From assembly GCA_905221605.1 (NCBI GenBank), contig CAJNDS010000291.1, positions 41,545 through 105,544 of the forward strand: 64,000 bases of DNA. Reading direction: 5' to 3'. The stretch comes from Symbiodinium natans. Its lineage: Eukaryota; Sar; Dinophyceae; Suessiales; Symbiodiniaceae. The position numbers and the translations under genes are program-made. Position 1 is the stretch's first letter. Each line of letters opens with the position of its first letter. Below are positions 31,477 through 44,850 of the stretch, piece by piece. The notes below the pieces were generated by a model, which worked only from the letters and a program-made list of their open reading frames with translations, searched no databases and was not told the origin of the DNA.

Positions 31477-33865
31477 CCTTGTTGAGGGAGCCACGCTGAT
31501 GGCATCAGTAAGCTGTGGGCTCATGGCTGGCGAGGTGCGGTGTTGGTCCAACATTAAGGACTGGATTCAGGCTGCGCAGCACGGCAAACCATACTTGGCA
31601 GGTACGGTACCGGATAAGCACTGTACGCACAGCCTCTTCTGCAATTCGCTGGCGCGCTCTTGGCCCTCTGTACCCAGGGCCCAGTGCCCTGGCCGAAGAA
31701 AAGACCCTGTCCCGTATTGCCCCAAAGCTTCACCCGTGAGTCGTCGGAGTGAGGGTCCCGTAATTTCCCATGCCAGTGTACAATGAGTTATGTCTTCGGC
31801 GCCAATGAGCATGGAGCTCGCATCCCGGCTCGGTCCCTCACCCGGAACAGAGAACACAGAAAACCCGACATAGGAAGGAGACATCCCAGGCAGGGCTCCA
31901 ACTTCTTCCCAAAGTTTGCAACCACTCGATCGAAGAAGGCCTGGAAGTGAATGTTGTAGCAGCATGTCCTTCGCACAAAAGGGGTCAAAGAGGCCCCTGC
32001 CAACCTTACAAAGTGCCCAAGAATTTCCCCACCACTTTCCCAGGGCTGTAACCGAAGGATGCTGGAGTGCACTGGGACCAATGGGGTTTGGGGACATCCA
32101 ACGGCACACCTCGACCCCTCAACCCGCTTCAGAGTATGCGACGTTTGCGACGTGTGATGACGGGCCAACAGGAGTGCCCACTGGAGAGCGTTCGGAAATC
32201 TACCCGCCTTTTGTAGCCATTCACCACAGTGCTTCCCCCCTATACCTCTTACCATAGCAGATGCCCCGAAAGTGCAGGGCAAGCTGTGCTTGCAAAACCC
32301 TCTTTAGCCGTCTCGGATCGGCTACAATGCCGAACCGAAGAAGGCCAGCCCAAGACCCCCGAAAAGCCCCTGAATACTCCATCCCAGCTTTCGCCTTGGG
32401 GGCGTCATGGCCCTGAAATTTCTTGCTCAAGGCTTAACGCGATTCTTCGCCCTTAGATTATAACCCTGATGCAAAACCCGGAGCTGTCCTGTAGTCGTAC
32501 CAGAGGGTCGGCACATGTGTGTGGGGAGGCAAGGATGCCAGGTCTTCGAGAATGCCCACGTCCTCACGCCACTTCGAGCTTCAGTCACTTTAGTCACTTT
32601 AGTCTAACATCGTAGACTTTCAAGCTGAATGGTATGCACCTTCAAATTCAGATGTGCCGAGAGTCTGATTTCTGATGAAGGCCCGCATTCGAGTCCGCAA
32701 GGACGATGACCTCCGGCAAAGGTTGCAGGACCAGATGCAATCAAGGGCATCAGGCAAAGGCATGAAGCAAGATCGAGCAGGATGCCATGCCGGAAGAGAG
32801 CCCCTTGGACCAAAAGCGGCTGCTTTGAACCGAGTGGTGCAGCAAGTGACCACCCACTGCCCTTCAACGCCTTGTCTGTGACCTTTCTGGATTTCTTCAG
32901 GTTCCACCGCATCGTTCCAACGAAATCCATGTAGAAGCCTCGCTGAGGGAGTGGGTGCGAGAGTGGGCAGTTAACCATTCTGTTGAATTCTGAATAGCAC
33001 ATACAACACACTGCCACACTGATGGCATCTTGGGCAAACCTCTTTGATGCAGAGCTCGGCTTCTGGCTTCCATGGCCGCACAGCTTACATCGGAAAGGGA
33101 TTCCAGGCAGCAGGTAAGCTTCTCTACAGTACAATTGATGAAGACCATTTCAAAGTTATGTTTAAGGCTGCCGTAGCACCTGAGTTGGCTCCATGAGGGA
33201 AGTGCGCACCGACAACGGTGACCTGCGCCGGCTGCAAAAAAGCAAGGAGGCCTTCAGCAACTCCTTGCATGCTTGCGTCCTGGTATCTCGATTTTAGGGT
33301 GAACATCAATGCATTGCCGCTAGGGGACGAACTCGTGTGGGATTTGGCGCAGGAATCTTCGCCATCGATGCCTTGGGCCTATGCTGGCATTTCGTAGCTT
33401 TCAGGGTCAGGCATCCGACACCTTGAGCACCTTTGGGGCAGGATCCCCTAGCACATTGTTGCAACGCAGGCCAACGACCGTCTGTGCTGCAATAATTACT
33501 CACCATAGAGTCTCTTCGTGTGAGCAGTACCACACCGCCTTCAAATCGCTTTGTCGGGCATGCTGAAAGGTCCTGAGCTTTCTGGTTCAAAACGGAATGG
33601 GCGTGAGGCTTGAATGGCCTGAGTATCTCTAGGACTCTGGGGCATGGAGTAAAGATCTTCAAACCCGAAATCTTTCGAACAACTCAAAGACATCAAGCAG
33701 TCAAGCCCAATTCCGCATGGACATCGCGGATTTGGGAGACTTTGCTTGGACCGTGCTGCACAAGCTGCATGATGTTGCAAGCCCGGCCATTTCCCCACCT
33801 CAAGGCAGCAGAGAATCTCTTTTCAAGGAGCTGCGCCTTCCTTGCGGTCATCTCCGACAGAAACA
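31477..33865. other. No confident gene
   Basis: Many short overlapping frames occur. The plus-strand frame at 32675-32881 begins with a charged helix (KARIRVRKDDDLRQRLQDQM) and could be an exon, but it has no assigned family. Nothing else is recognised. Confidence 0.3.
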
Positions 33866-33867
33866 AT

Positions 33868-33932
33868 GTTAGGGTTTAGGGTTTAGGGCTTATAGGGCTT
33901 AGGGCTTAGGGTTTAGGGTTTAGGGTTTAGGG
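33868..33932. repeat. TTTAGGG telomere-type island
   Basis: Several GGGTTTAGGGTTTAGGG copies with GGGCTTAGG variants, on the G-rich strand. Confidence 0.9.
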
Positions 33933-36900
33933 GAACATGCCTGGACATAACTAGGCTCCTGCACCCAGATTTGCTGAACGAGACTTGCTTTTGGACTTTG
34001 AGGAGGCTGTCCTGAGGAAGCTTCCTCTGCGTGCTGCATAGCAACTACAAACCCGATGTGCCCTGATGGGTATCAGGAAAGGGAAGCACGACCACTATCG
34101 CGACGCATGTGGGCACAAGCGGCTGTGGTTTCTGTGCAGTGCTGGGAAACTGAGTGGCCTTGCATTGCCATTGCCTGACTTGAAGTTTATGATGTCTTGT
34201 GACTTTTCGCGAATTTGGGTCCGAAATTCCGACGTCCTGCACGTCGGGCCTTGGGATAAACAGCACTGCACGCACATCTTACCAAACCCTTTGCATGGCC
34301 GAACAATGCTGCGGACGGGAAGCCAGCACTCCGTCTGCGGCGCGACCACCTCCCACTCCAAGCTGCGCCATAGCAGGCCTCTTCGCGCAGAAAACACTGG
34401 CAGCACACACACAGATACATATATATATATATATGCATCACATAGACCCCTGAGCCATTCGAGATCTGACGCTCAGCTTGAGATTTTTTTGTCTACGCTC
34501 AGGAAGACTTTTCGCTTTTAGTTTCGGTGTTAGTGTTTTATATTGATGTTTATAGCTTGTCACTTGCCGCTTTTTGCTTTCTGTCGTGGCTGACTGTCCC
34601 AACACACAAACTTCTCGGCTGAAGGTCTTCACTTGGCTTCCTCTCTTGTCGATGCCTACCCATATCGCCTCGTTCCTACATTTCACGATTCCCAGGAAGG
34701 CCCTCGCAGCATGGCCATGGACATGTTCGAAGGGTTCATCTGTTGGCCTCTGGGGAGGTCGGGTCGACACCGTCTGTACTCCAAGCTGCTGCACACCGCA
34801 CAGTGTGCGGATGTCTTCCGCTATCTTGAGCACTGGCTCAGAGGGGGCTGCTACTCTCGGATACTCAGATGTGAAGACGGCTCTGCTGAAGCCCTTCCGG
34901 GCGAAGCATGACCGAGTGGACAGCGCATCATGCGACGAGAGAGCGCCGTTACGGTACCGGTTGTACCGGTGGAGCGAGTCTGTTTTACCCGGGAGCCTGG
35001 ACTACTTCCAAGCACATCTTCCAGGGCATTCTCGGGTCGCCTTTTGATGACGGCAGCTCTTCCCCATTGCTTGAAGAAGTACATAGTGGAAAGCCCGCCC
35101 CAGCCACCGTACATGACCTTCTGCAAGGCCCTGGATGAAGCCATTCGCGCAGACCTACAGCTCACCACTGCTCTTACCCAGGGATGGCACAAATGCAGGG
35201 CCGGACTGCATGGCAAAGACGGCCACGACTTCAAGACGGCAACGAGTCAGCGAGTGACTTTCACCCAGCGCTATGCAGCCGATTCCGTCCCTGCGTATTC
35301 GGATGGCACCGCCTCCCCCCAGCATGGCCACTGAAGCCAGTGTGGTGCATCTTGGTCCGTTGTGCCGAAGTCATCGGTCCGCCCTCACGATGGGAGACCG
35401 TGACGTGAACATCTCGCCACCACCTTGGAAACCAACCTCGCCCCAGCGCATCTTTGTTGCTTGTTGCCTTTGATGTGTTTGTTGCTTGTTGGTTGCTGCT
35501 TTCTGCTTGCTGTTTCTCTCGTCAACGCAGAACCAACAACTCTGACTTCTGAGCTGCGAATGCCGAGGGCCCCGCACGCCGTGTCGCCACCTCCTCCATT
35601 GCGGCAGGCCATTAGCCAGCCTTTTGGTGGCCTGAGCTTAGTGCTTTTCGGGTTAAGATGGGTTAAGTGTAATTGAGGACTCGCGGGGAGTGCCTTTTGT
35701 TTTTTGTCAAGCTCAGAAGAGTTGACCCAACAGAGTCCACAGCAACTCGCACCATGTGGGGTTGCATCAAAAATGATTTCACAGGATTGCTCTACGGAGT
35801 CCTAGAAGTCTGGCTCTTTCTTTCCGCTCCCGCGGCCCCCACAATCGGACCTCCAAAATCTGTCTGCGCTAGAGTCCCTTCACCCTGGCAACACGCTGTA
35901 TGGACAACAGCCCGTCTCCTGAGCAAACCCTCTGGCCCCCCCAAAGTCGACCCCTACACCATGCCAAATGCCACTGCCTGTAGGTCTTCGGGAGCTCCTT
36001 GGCTCTGAGATGTTCTCATGTCAGGCACTCAAGGCAGGCAAGGCTTCGGTTCGGCTATTGGGACGTCTGAGCATGCCTTTGCCCACTCACTGCAGCAATT
36101 GCGGGAAACCCAAGGACGTACAAACAACCAAAGAACCACCAGCCTTAGATCCTCAGAGTTCGAAGGCGTGGTTCCTCTCTCTATGTTCTCTCAATTTCGG
36201 ACACGCTCGTGAAATCAACAAGCTTCTGTATATCTACCCGGAAGTGCCCGTTCTCCGAACAAGGCAAGACACAGGACTCACTGACTCTGAAAGCCAAGCT
36301 TAGAGACCCACGTCTGACATAGGCCTACTTTGTGCTAGAACCCGTGCTTAAGACCGCAGAGCACTGCCAAACGACCAGTTGAGGTCGGAGCAAGAATTAT
36401 TTGGATCGAAAGAACGTGCTCTCAACGCTCATACTTAAATCGGTGGCACCTCTAAATCCAAAATCACAACGCGCATAGGCAAGTGCTGAAGGATGTTGAT
36501 GTGGACATATGTGAACTCTGGGAAGGCGGGGAGCACGATTTCTAGCAAGCGATCTGCAAAGAACAGGCAGCGCACATCTAGATGGTGAGAGCGCCACGAC
36601 CTCCCCGAGACTGTGGCGAGTTCGTGAATTGAAGCCAAAATGCCCGCAGGCCTTGCTACACGGGCGGCAACCCGATTTAACCTCTGCTTTGAACAGAAGA
36701 TGCCGCAGTGCGCACCCTGCTAGAGCTCAGCGGGACTTCGGGCAACAGTTGCAAGTCTGTGTGCAAAGCCCTGCAAAAAAAAGCCCTAGAAAGTGACGGC
36801 CGTGACTCGATGATGTTGGCAAAGTCCGTGCTGTGATTCTGCAGGAGCCGCGTCACCAAGCCAAATACGTTACGCCCACACCTTGCGCGGCCGTTGTGAG

Positions 36901-39150
36901 AATTGAGGGTTTCGTCTGCTGTCTAAGTGTCGAAGCACTCTGAACCAGATCCCTCCCATCAAATGCGCATGCAGGCAAAGATATGTTCATACCATACCAA
37001 AGCTGCAAGATTGTTTTCGAATGGTTTCTACTAAAGCAACTAATTTGATTGTTGCTATTCGTAATTCATCTTAATTTGTCTGTGCACCACCCAGCAGCAA
37101 ATATCGCACAAAGAATTTTCTGGAGTGCCCACACCAACCAAAGAGTCTGCAAAGTATCAGTTCCCGGCACCAGAGCATCCCGCCGAGTATCCTTGGGCAC
37201 CCCCAAAGAATTTTGCAGGGAATCTGCAGAATCCCTGGACCCTGGAGTGCCCATCGCAGAGCCCGCTGACAGAATATGCCTGGAGTGCCCAATCCCAGAG
37301 TGTCATGACGATGACAAATGCACGTTTCTTCCTGGGCGACTCCAACACATAAGAGCTCCTATCTGCAGCCTATAGAAGATACGCATGCCATCTTGTGCAG
37401 CATAGGCTCCATACACGAACAGCTTTTTGTTTGCTAGTTTGTTTGCCGCTGTGCACCGCATTCTTCGCAGCCGCATGCTCATAGTGTCTAAAACTCAACT
37501 TGCTGAGGGTATATAGCTGTTGAATGCTACGTTTAAGCTACTTAAAAGTGCAACTAAACAAGGATTGTTGGGCAAACCACTCATAAAAAGAACCTTATCA
37601 TAGTATGGTAACCGGTGGAATCTAGGTGTCAAGGTCCTTCTGTTGCGAAATACACGTTGGTACCCCCTCCCACGCAAACCAGAACCCAACCCTAAACCCT
37701 CACGCGAAGTGCAAACAACTCCCCTCACCACATCTCGCGAGCACACCACAAGGGGGGTCGAGGGGGGGGGGGTCCCATAAGGCTTCTTTTTTGCGGGGGG
37801 GGGGGGGGGGGGTCACAGCACCACATGCGTCTACTATGTTCTGGGGCTGTTTTTGTTTGCAAACTCTAGATTTGCCTCGCAAACTGGCAGGTTCGAGGGC
37901 CTTCATGGGCTTCAGTTAAGGCTGTCGTCGGGTTTTGGAATATCGTGCATGCACAGAAACGAGCTCGTAGCATCTACAGCGCTGTTCCTCTCTGAAGCTG
38001 CCAGGCGTCGTCTCCATGTTCACAGGCTTAAAGCACTCCCAGTGAGGATTGAACTGCAGCAGCGTTAGCGATGGTGCACGCCTGTGGACCGGACTTCTGT
38101 CCTTTTCAACCTGCCAGCGCTCGCACTGCAAGCTATGGGCACTTTCCGCGGCCCACCAGTGTTTTGGAAGCAATTCACTGATACCCTGGGAGCTAGACTC
38201 TATGTGACTCTAGCGTTACCGTGCTGTAAGAATAAGCACACATTTCTCCGTGCCACCTGCCAAAATCTGCTTGGGGGTAGCCACAACAAGCCACACCAGT
38301 ACCCCCGACCTTGGCCAGGGTTCTTCCTGCACAGTTCTTGGGGTGTGGAAGGGCCAATCACAGAGAACTCCCGCCTCTCTCGTCTGCTTTGCATCATGTT
38401 CCTTGTCCAGCTCCATGGTCTTCGCAATCTGGGTCGGTGCCCTCAGTGGTCTCTGCAAGCGCAGGATGTGTGGTTGTCTTGCCACGCCAAGCTCGACCAA
38501 TGCAAAGCATGTTGCTTGCACATCTCGCCCACGGACCACTATTGCGTGTTTCTTTTTTTGGGGGGGGGGAATTCAACAGCAGCCCTCTTCGACCTCGGCT
38601 TCCAAAACCTACAATGTGCAACTCTAGCCACCAACAAGCAGAGACACTCCGCACCTGATGATTATCCCTTGTTCTCACCCTGTGCAAATAGCCGTTTGCA
38701 CAGGTTTACGAAATTTCTACAAGGTGCCATCACCAGAGTCGGCACCCCTCTTATTTCAGCTGGAGGGCTTCGGAGAATTCAAAGCAGCAAGGAACGCGGT
38801 CCTGCATCGGTCTTGAACGTGTTCAATGCATATCCCATGCCAGGGAATCCCAAACAAACCTCGAGGGCCCAGCTTGCAGTTCGCAACTGCAGCTGTTTCG
38901 TCTGTTGAATCCACCTGGTGCCCCGACCCAAGCGAAGTCGTCCCCCGACAAGCCAGACCCTCAAAGGAAGTCCCCAAGTTCCAAGTGTACCTTCAGCCCT
39001 AGGGCTCCCCAACGTCAAAGTCATCAGCGTGGCCAACAAGGCTGCAAGTCTCCTCACTTGGCGAGTGCAGTGTTTCAGAAGGTCGTGTGCTGTTTGTTTT
39101 GTTGTTTGCCTTCTTCTCCTTGCACCTATACAAAAGGAACTTATCCTGAC
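33933..39150. other. No confident gene; weak frames and poly-G runs
   Basis: A short (AT)n lies at 34418-34434, and poly-G/C runs at about 37753-37772 and 37795-37812. Minus-strand frames at 35234-34851 and 34833-34438 contain protein-like stretches (for example GRAAVIKRRPENALEDVL), and a 274-codon plus frame at 38084-38908 lacks motifs. None was assigned. Confidence 0.3.
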
Positions 39151-39156
39151 ACAGAG

Positions 39157-39452
39157 CTAAGGAAAGAGAGAGGAAGCGAGAGACAGCGAGAAACAGAGAG
39201 AGCGAGGGAGAGGGAGAGGGAGAGGGAGAGAGGGAGAGGGAGAGGGAGAGGGAGAGGGAGAGGGAGAGGGAGAGGGAGAGGGAGAGGGAGGGGAGAGGGA
39301 GAGGGAGAGGGAGAGGGAGGGGAGAGGAGAGGGAGAGGGAGAGGGAGAGGGAGAGGGAGAGGGAGAGGGAGAGGGAGAGGGAGAGGGAGAGGGAGGGAGA
39401 GGGAGAGGGAGAGGGAGAGGGAGAGGGAGAGGGAGAGGAGAGAGAGAGAGTG
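39157..39452. repeat. (GAGAGG)n purine microsatellite
   Basis: Nearly 300 bases of GGGAGA/GAGAGG hexamers follow GAGAGAGGAAGC and end in GAGAGAGAG. It is a pure polypurine tract on the plus strand and a possible triplex-forming site. The Arg-Gly/Glu and Ser-Pro-Leu frames here are artefacts. Confidence 0.95.
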
Positions 39453-40356
39453 AGACAGAAGAGAGGAGGCATATTCTCCTCGAAAACCCTAAATCGTTGC
39501 CTGCACAGTCGCGCTCATGGCATTCTTTCAACCTCAAACAAACCACCTTCAGAGGCAGGAATATAGGGCTGCACAAGCTTTGCTTTTCGGGACATGCCTG
39601 TCAGGATACATGATATTCGTACAGGATGCCAACTGGCCGACCTTGCTCTACATCAACCTACATGACCGAGCGGAACCCACGAACGCCCTGGTCTCGAGCA
39701 TGAATGGATCATGTTTGTTCTGTCAGGTGTGTGTGTGTGTTTTTTTTTTTTTTCTTTTCTGGGGGCCTCTTGCTTTCGCGAACTGTTGTCTTGCTTGTAA
39801 CTGCCTCGTTTGCAGAAAACTCATGTAAAGTACGGTATTCAGAAGCTCAAGATACGTACGGTGCACTCGCTATTTGCAGCTGTTGGGGGCCGGACGTAGG
39901 TGCAACCACTACATTGGAGGGTTTGGATACCACGTGTTAGGCATTTGATTGATCCAATTAACAAGCAACCAGAAGTAAACTCCCAAACCTTAACTTCCAT
40001 GCACGACTTGAAGACATAACTTTCAGACTCTGTGCAGAGCTTATGACGCGTCATGTCTTGTCAGGCGCAAGCTCGCAGCTATCGGTGTTGAGTTCAAGCA
40101 GTTCATGTGAAATCACGGTCCCATATTCAAGCAGACTCGATGACTGAAGATCATGTGGACATTCATTGGGGCAGTTGATATGCAGTTGAGCCGGCAGATG
40201 AAGCAGTCCCAGGTGCCATCGTGTCTTCTGCTTGCTTGGCATGCCATCCACTTCCTGGAGCAGCCCCACGGACCGCCGCTTTGGGAGAGCACTATGACCT
40301 GTTCACTTCCTGCCAGCCCTGGAAAATGACAAAAGTCGAACCTGGCGCCCATTCCC
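39453..40356. other. Mostly unrecognised; contains the zinc-finger exon listed next
   Basis: A poly-T run lies at 39740-39753. No other motif is visible. Confidence 0.35.
40113..40232 (-). CDS. Possible C2H2 zinc-finger exon
   Basis: The minus-strand frame reads WDCFICRLNCISTAPMNVHM then IFSHRV. The Cys-x2-Cys-x12-His-x4-His spacing is that of a C2H2 finger, and the surrounding residues (GTW before, RVCLNM after) look coding. Splice sites and gene are unresolved. A chance match cannot be excluded. Confidence 0.35.
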   Translation of the reverse strand, partial: SRRHDGTWDCFICRLNCISTAPMNVHMIFSHRVCLNMGP

Positions 40357-40359
40357 GCA

Positions 40360-40435
40360 AATAACCCTAAACCCTGAACCCTGAACCCTGAACCCTAAAC
40401 CCTAAACCCTGAACCCTAAACCCTAAACCCTCATA
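40360..40435. repeat. CCCTAAA/CCCTGAA telomere-type island
   Basis: About ten heptamers alternate between CCCTAAA and CCCTGAA. The same two variants occur at 48894-49010, suggesting a shared origin. Confidence 0.9.
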
Positions 40436-40538
40436 CAGGGGGGGGCATTCCAATGGCACCAACGTCTGCGCGCCTCGGACTCCGACTCCGAGGGCAGTAT
40501 GCCCAGACGAAGCTCCCGCTCCCTGTTCGCAGCATCGC

Positions 40539-40632
40539 AGACTATTATTATTATTATTATTATTATTATATAATTATTATATATGATCATCATCATTGTT
40601 ATTATTAGTATTCTTATTCTTATTATTCTTCT
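40539..40632. repeat. (ATT)n microsatellite
   Basis: ATT repeats with short AT and CTT interruptions. Confidence 0.9.
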
Positions 40633-43190
40633 TGAGGTATCAGCCCACTTTTGCCCAGAAGCTGAATGAAGCTGAATGAAGCAGCCTGGCGCCCTGGCGC
40701 CCTGACGCTGCCGATCTCCTTCCACCTGCCTACCTGGCCCCCACCTGCTCAACGACATCAGGGCTGCCATGGCTCAACCACCGACTTCTGGATAGGCATG
40801 CAAACCCAAGCCTGGAAGATTAAGAAGTGCTTCTGTTGCGGCAAAGAGGGCCCAGCGAATACACTGGCCTGAGACCCTAGAAGCCGAAGACTGAGTTAAC
40901 AGTTAAAGGCACAACTTTTCACACTTTACAAATCTCTACAGCACTCCAAGACTGCATTTGAGGCAGCCTTCAAATGCCGTCAACACAGCGCAAACGATCG
41001 CGTCAACAACAGCAATGAAACCCCAAAGCTGTGTCAAGAAGCCTACCTAAGCTGAGTTCTAATTGCACACCATGCCGCTAGAGATCGCTTGAGCCACGTT
41101 GGGCCCAGCTGGGCCATTGGGCAGAGGGCTCTCGATCGTATCAGCTTGTTGGGATGTGTACAGTGTGTTTCCAGATTTGGGTCGCCCTTGTAATTGTGCA
41201 GATTGAGGGTTGACGTCAGTTTGTTCGGTTTCAGGGTGCTTACTTCTAGGTGTCTTGGTTGCAAAAAGCTTTCCGGATCGTGTGCTCCTCCTGTCGATTC
41301 TGGGGCCCTGCCTTCTGGATAGACCGGAGCAGCCGGGCATTGTCTTTGGTAATCCTGGCACAAGCTGCTGCATGTGCTGCGAGGAGCCGTTGGCGCTGGG
41401 GTTTACGGCATTTTCTGCATGCTCTCAGGGCACGATCTGGCCCCGAAAAGCCCTGAAGCTTCCAACATCGTCCAACCCTGAAGTCGAGCCAAGCCCAACG
41501 TGCTTGACTCCCACATATTCGCCTTCCGCTTACAAACATATTAAACTCAATCCAAAACCCAGCGAGCAAGCGAACAACTTGAGATGTTTGAGAGGAGGGA
41601 AACCTCCATTCAAAAGCTAGAGAAAAAAAAGGGTGCTCCTGATCATCTCCATTTTCCGGCCAGACCTGTTCCTGGGGGCTGGTGAGCGGCTTTTCTTCTT
41701 GTTGTTATTTTATTTTGTGTGTATGTGTATGTGTAGGTGTGTGCGTGTGCGTGTCAGGACTTGTGTCAGCGGTTCAGCACGGTTCAGCGCTTCGCACCAC
41801 GGAGTCCGGGTGTCGGTTTCGGGCCAAGAACTAGGGTGGTCAGAAAGTGACACAACATAAAGTCTAAGGTCTAAGCCCTATCGTCTGGGAACGCTGCAAC
41901 TCAAGCGCCAGCAGTAGCCCTGGTCAAGAACCCGCAAGAACGTGAAAGGTATCATGTGGCATTTCGATCGCCGTTGCCCATGGCGGAGGCTTTCGGGGTT
42001 CAATAAACATCGAGTGTTCTCGGGTTCCAGCTGGCTATGCAAGACCAGGTGCCCCAAAATCCTGAAACCACACAGCGCGGAAGCCCGGCGAGGGGTTCGG
42101 GTCCAAAAAAACCATCCTGGGCACCCGGCAAGGAAGGTGGGGCGGCCTCCTTCTTCTCAACCACGTAAGGGTTGGGCCTTTTCGGCACTTCGAAATCTTC
42201 AGCCAAGTAGGGCAAGGGACCATAAAGCACGCAACATGCAAGGACCAAAGCCTCTCACACCTATAGACACAAGACCTACAAGCAAGCCGAAATGAGAGGA
42301 AATTGCTCACGGCTTGGGCGCCGGCTTGCGCATGGCCTCTGACCTGAGGCAAAAATGTCAAGTCTTCGAGGCTTGGGCGGCCTGCGGCCTCATGGGGTTA
42401 TGGCTTTGCTGGCTTGGGAGCACTTGGCCAACTTTATGGAGGCCAACCCGTGGACTGAAAGCTAAGACATGCTGGCAAGTTCGCCTTTGTCACAACACGG
42501 GCAAGCCTTATGAGGCGATCTAGGGATTTCACGAGCACAGAGCATAACCTCGAAGTTGGCGCCCTGCACCCGCGAGCGCAAACCAGGGCTCGAACATCTT
42601 CTTCAGAAGCACCCGATTTTCCCTGAATTGCAGCTTTGTTCGGATGGTCTCGGGAAGGTTCGTTTCGGATCAAGGTCTGGAGGTTGCAGGGCCAGGGGCA
42701 AAGCGGGTCTCATGACATCATACAAACAGAGTCTCTTCACAAAAGGGGGCCTGTGCTGACGGCAAGGAGATCGAGAGGTTCGCCGAGGTGCATGTGTTAT
42801 TCAGGGTTTGGGAGCCCAACCGTGCTTTCTTGAAGCTGGATTGATTTTGATTTGGCTTTCTTACCACCCTCCCCTCCCCCATTTTGCAGCAGTGTTCGTC
42901 CAAAAGCGTTGCGGCAAAAACCGAGCCCAAAGCCACTCAAAGCTGCATGCATCATGCGTGTCATACGCCTGCAATCAAACCCCCACATCACTTGGCCACT
43001 TCCACAAACTTGGTCCTCTACATACTGTAAATACGAAGCTCCACCAAACCCTGACCACCCCAAATCCACACGGCCTATCGATCTCCATGTAGCGGTCTTC
43101 TAGAAGCCGCTCCTGCACCGCTTAAGGTTGAACGGCGAAGAACAAGAGAAGCAGAGGATAGCTTAGCAAGTTTTTATGTGTTCAACAGCT
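40633..43190. other. No confident gene
   Basis: Short frames only. A GT-rich patch lies near 41717-41755. Confidence 0.35.
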
Positions 43191-43246
43191 GCTTGGAACA
43201 CCCGGATTTGAGCCAGGGACCTGCTGATCTGCAGTCAACTCTTTGG
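43191..43246 (-). tRNA. tRNA-Cys-like 3' part, probably a pseudogene
   Basis: On the minus strand, GTTGA-CTGCAGA-TCAGC forms a complete anticodon arm with GCA anticodon (Cys). It is followed by AGGTC and a T-arm CCTGG-CTCAAAT-CCGGG. The expected 5' acceptor strand pairing with TGTTCCA is missing and the D-loop lacks its usual GG. This supports a degraded or 5'-truncated tRNA-Cys. Confidence 0.5.
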
Positions 43247-43370
43247 AATGATAAAGTCGGCCAAAAACTATGCTCATCTGCAGACAGGAAGACAAAATAA
43301 CTTCATTCCCTCAGCATTCTGCCACTAAGAAACAGGACGCAGAGCCGCCCTGACTGCAGTTTCTGCAAGA

Positions 43371-43400
43371 GGTCGTGTGGCCCAATGGATAAGGTCTCTG
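43371..43400 (+). tRNA. tRNA-Arg-like 5' fragment
   Basis: GTCGTGTGGCCCAATGGATA followed by AGGTC matches the acceptor and D-arm of eukaryotic tRNA-Arg. The anticodon and T-arms that should follow are absent, so it is a relict. It lies about 130 bases from the Cys-like fragment on the other strand. Confidence 0.4.
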
Positions 43401-44679
43401 TCCAGTCTGTCAAAGCCCGCAAAACACGGATGCGCGCCAGGGAAGGCCCGAACCATCGGGGAATACAAGCGTCTCAAATAGCTCATGTTGAGACGATTGA
43501 GACGGCAAGCGCAGAAAATGTGCAGAAATCCTTCTTGAGGTTGGTCCGGAAGTGGTCCATCTTCCTTGCTGCGTTGCTTGCGAAACCATGGACGAGCCCC
43601 CAAGCTTACATTTTGCTTGCACCCTTTGTGTGCAAGAAAAGCCTCTTCAACGCTCCATGATGCGTGTTGGGAACATCATATTTTGGGGGGGCGAATTCGG
43701 TTCCCACGACTTCACCAACCGACAACTGCAGTCTGAGGCTCATTGTCGATGGGGCCGACATGTCCGTGGCAGGCTTGACTTGCCGTATCTCAGCACGGGC
43801 GGTGAGAAGGCAGCTTATGATTTCTGACCGCCTTTGAGGGAATGGAGGGGGCCGAAAAAGCACGCCGCAGGCTGGGCCCACTGGAAGAAACCTGGTCGGA
43901 CCGCCTGGAAGAAGCCAAGCTCGACATTGTTTTCGGTTTTGGGGCGGCTAAATCATCTAAACCGTTAAACCCCAACTTCAGGTTAAACTTCGAGCCAAGC
44001 CAACCCAACTCTCCGAACTCACTCAGTGCCGGACTCGAGTACCTGCTGCCGGCTTTGAACAAAGGGGCAATGGCATTGCTCGGCGCTGTCTCTGAGTCTG
44101 TGGAATTCTCGATTTCAAAAGTAGCGTGTCTTTTCCAGCCGGGAGGAGGGGGGGCGGGGTCAAACGAAGCGCATTCATCACACATTGGGCCGCACGTTAC
44201 TAGCTTGAGAAGTACACTCTGAAAACACACTCTAAGCAGACACAACTAGCTAATTTTCCGATGTAAGAGCACGCCCCCCTTTGTTTTTGCTTCTTCCCAG
44301 TCCTTCGGCCCAAACGGGCACTTAGGAGTCTTACGGATTCTTATAGGGCTCGGCCCTGGCGGAGGCCTGATCTGCATTGGTTCCTCGAGACACTCGAATA
44401 GCCCCTCGAATTCTCGATAACGTTAAAAAAACGGGTGACTTGAGATCGGGGCCACGAAAGCTAGAAACGCGGCTGACAAGCAAGCTTTTTTCGAGTCAGG
44501 CAGGAGAAGTGTGGGCGCAGCAGCGCAGCCGAGCAGGACGGGACTGCCGAATCGGTGTAAGCAAAACGAAACATGATGGGACACGCAGCGGTCAAGAGCT
44601 GTCGGAAGCTGCGGATTCGAATGCTCATCCCGGGGCCTTACAGCTCGACAACAGGGCCTGACCAAGACGGAGGGGGAAG
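43401..44679. other. Unassigned coding-like frames on both strands
   Basis: A minus-strand frame at 43881-43606 and opposed frames at about 43842-44222 (plus) and 44245-43790 (minus) have plausible composition, but no motif distinguishes the real one. Confidence 0.25.
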
Positions 44680-44850
44680 CCTGAAAAGGGGGGGGCGGGT
44701 GGGGGGGCCAAAAGGGGGGGGGGCCCCCCCCCCCCCCCTCCCCAGAAATCAATTAAGGCGACCCTGAAAGGAGGGGGGGGGGACACCTTGAGATTGATTT
44801 TGTCAATCCTATAAGGGGGGGGAGGGGGGGGCCCCCCCCCCCCTCCACAG
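44680..44850. repeat. Poly-G/poly-C hairpin pair
   Basis: Two G-runs run directly into C-runs (about 44708-44745 and 44814-44848), each able to fold back on itself, with poly-G near 44772 between them. AATCAATT and its near complement AGATTGATT lie between, so the whole block may be one larger foldback. Confidence 0.7.

Noticed and set aside
38905-39576. Arg/Gly/Glu and Ser/Pro/Leu proteins
   Set aside because: Products of the purine hexamer microsatellite.
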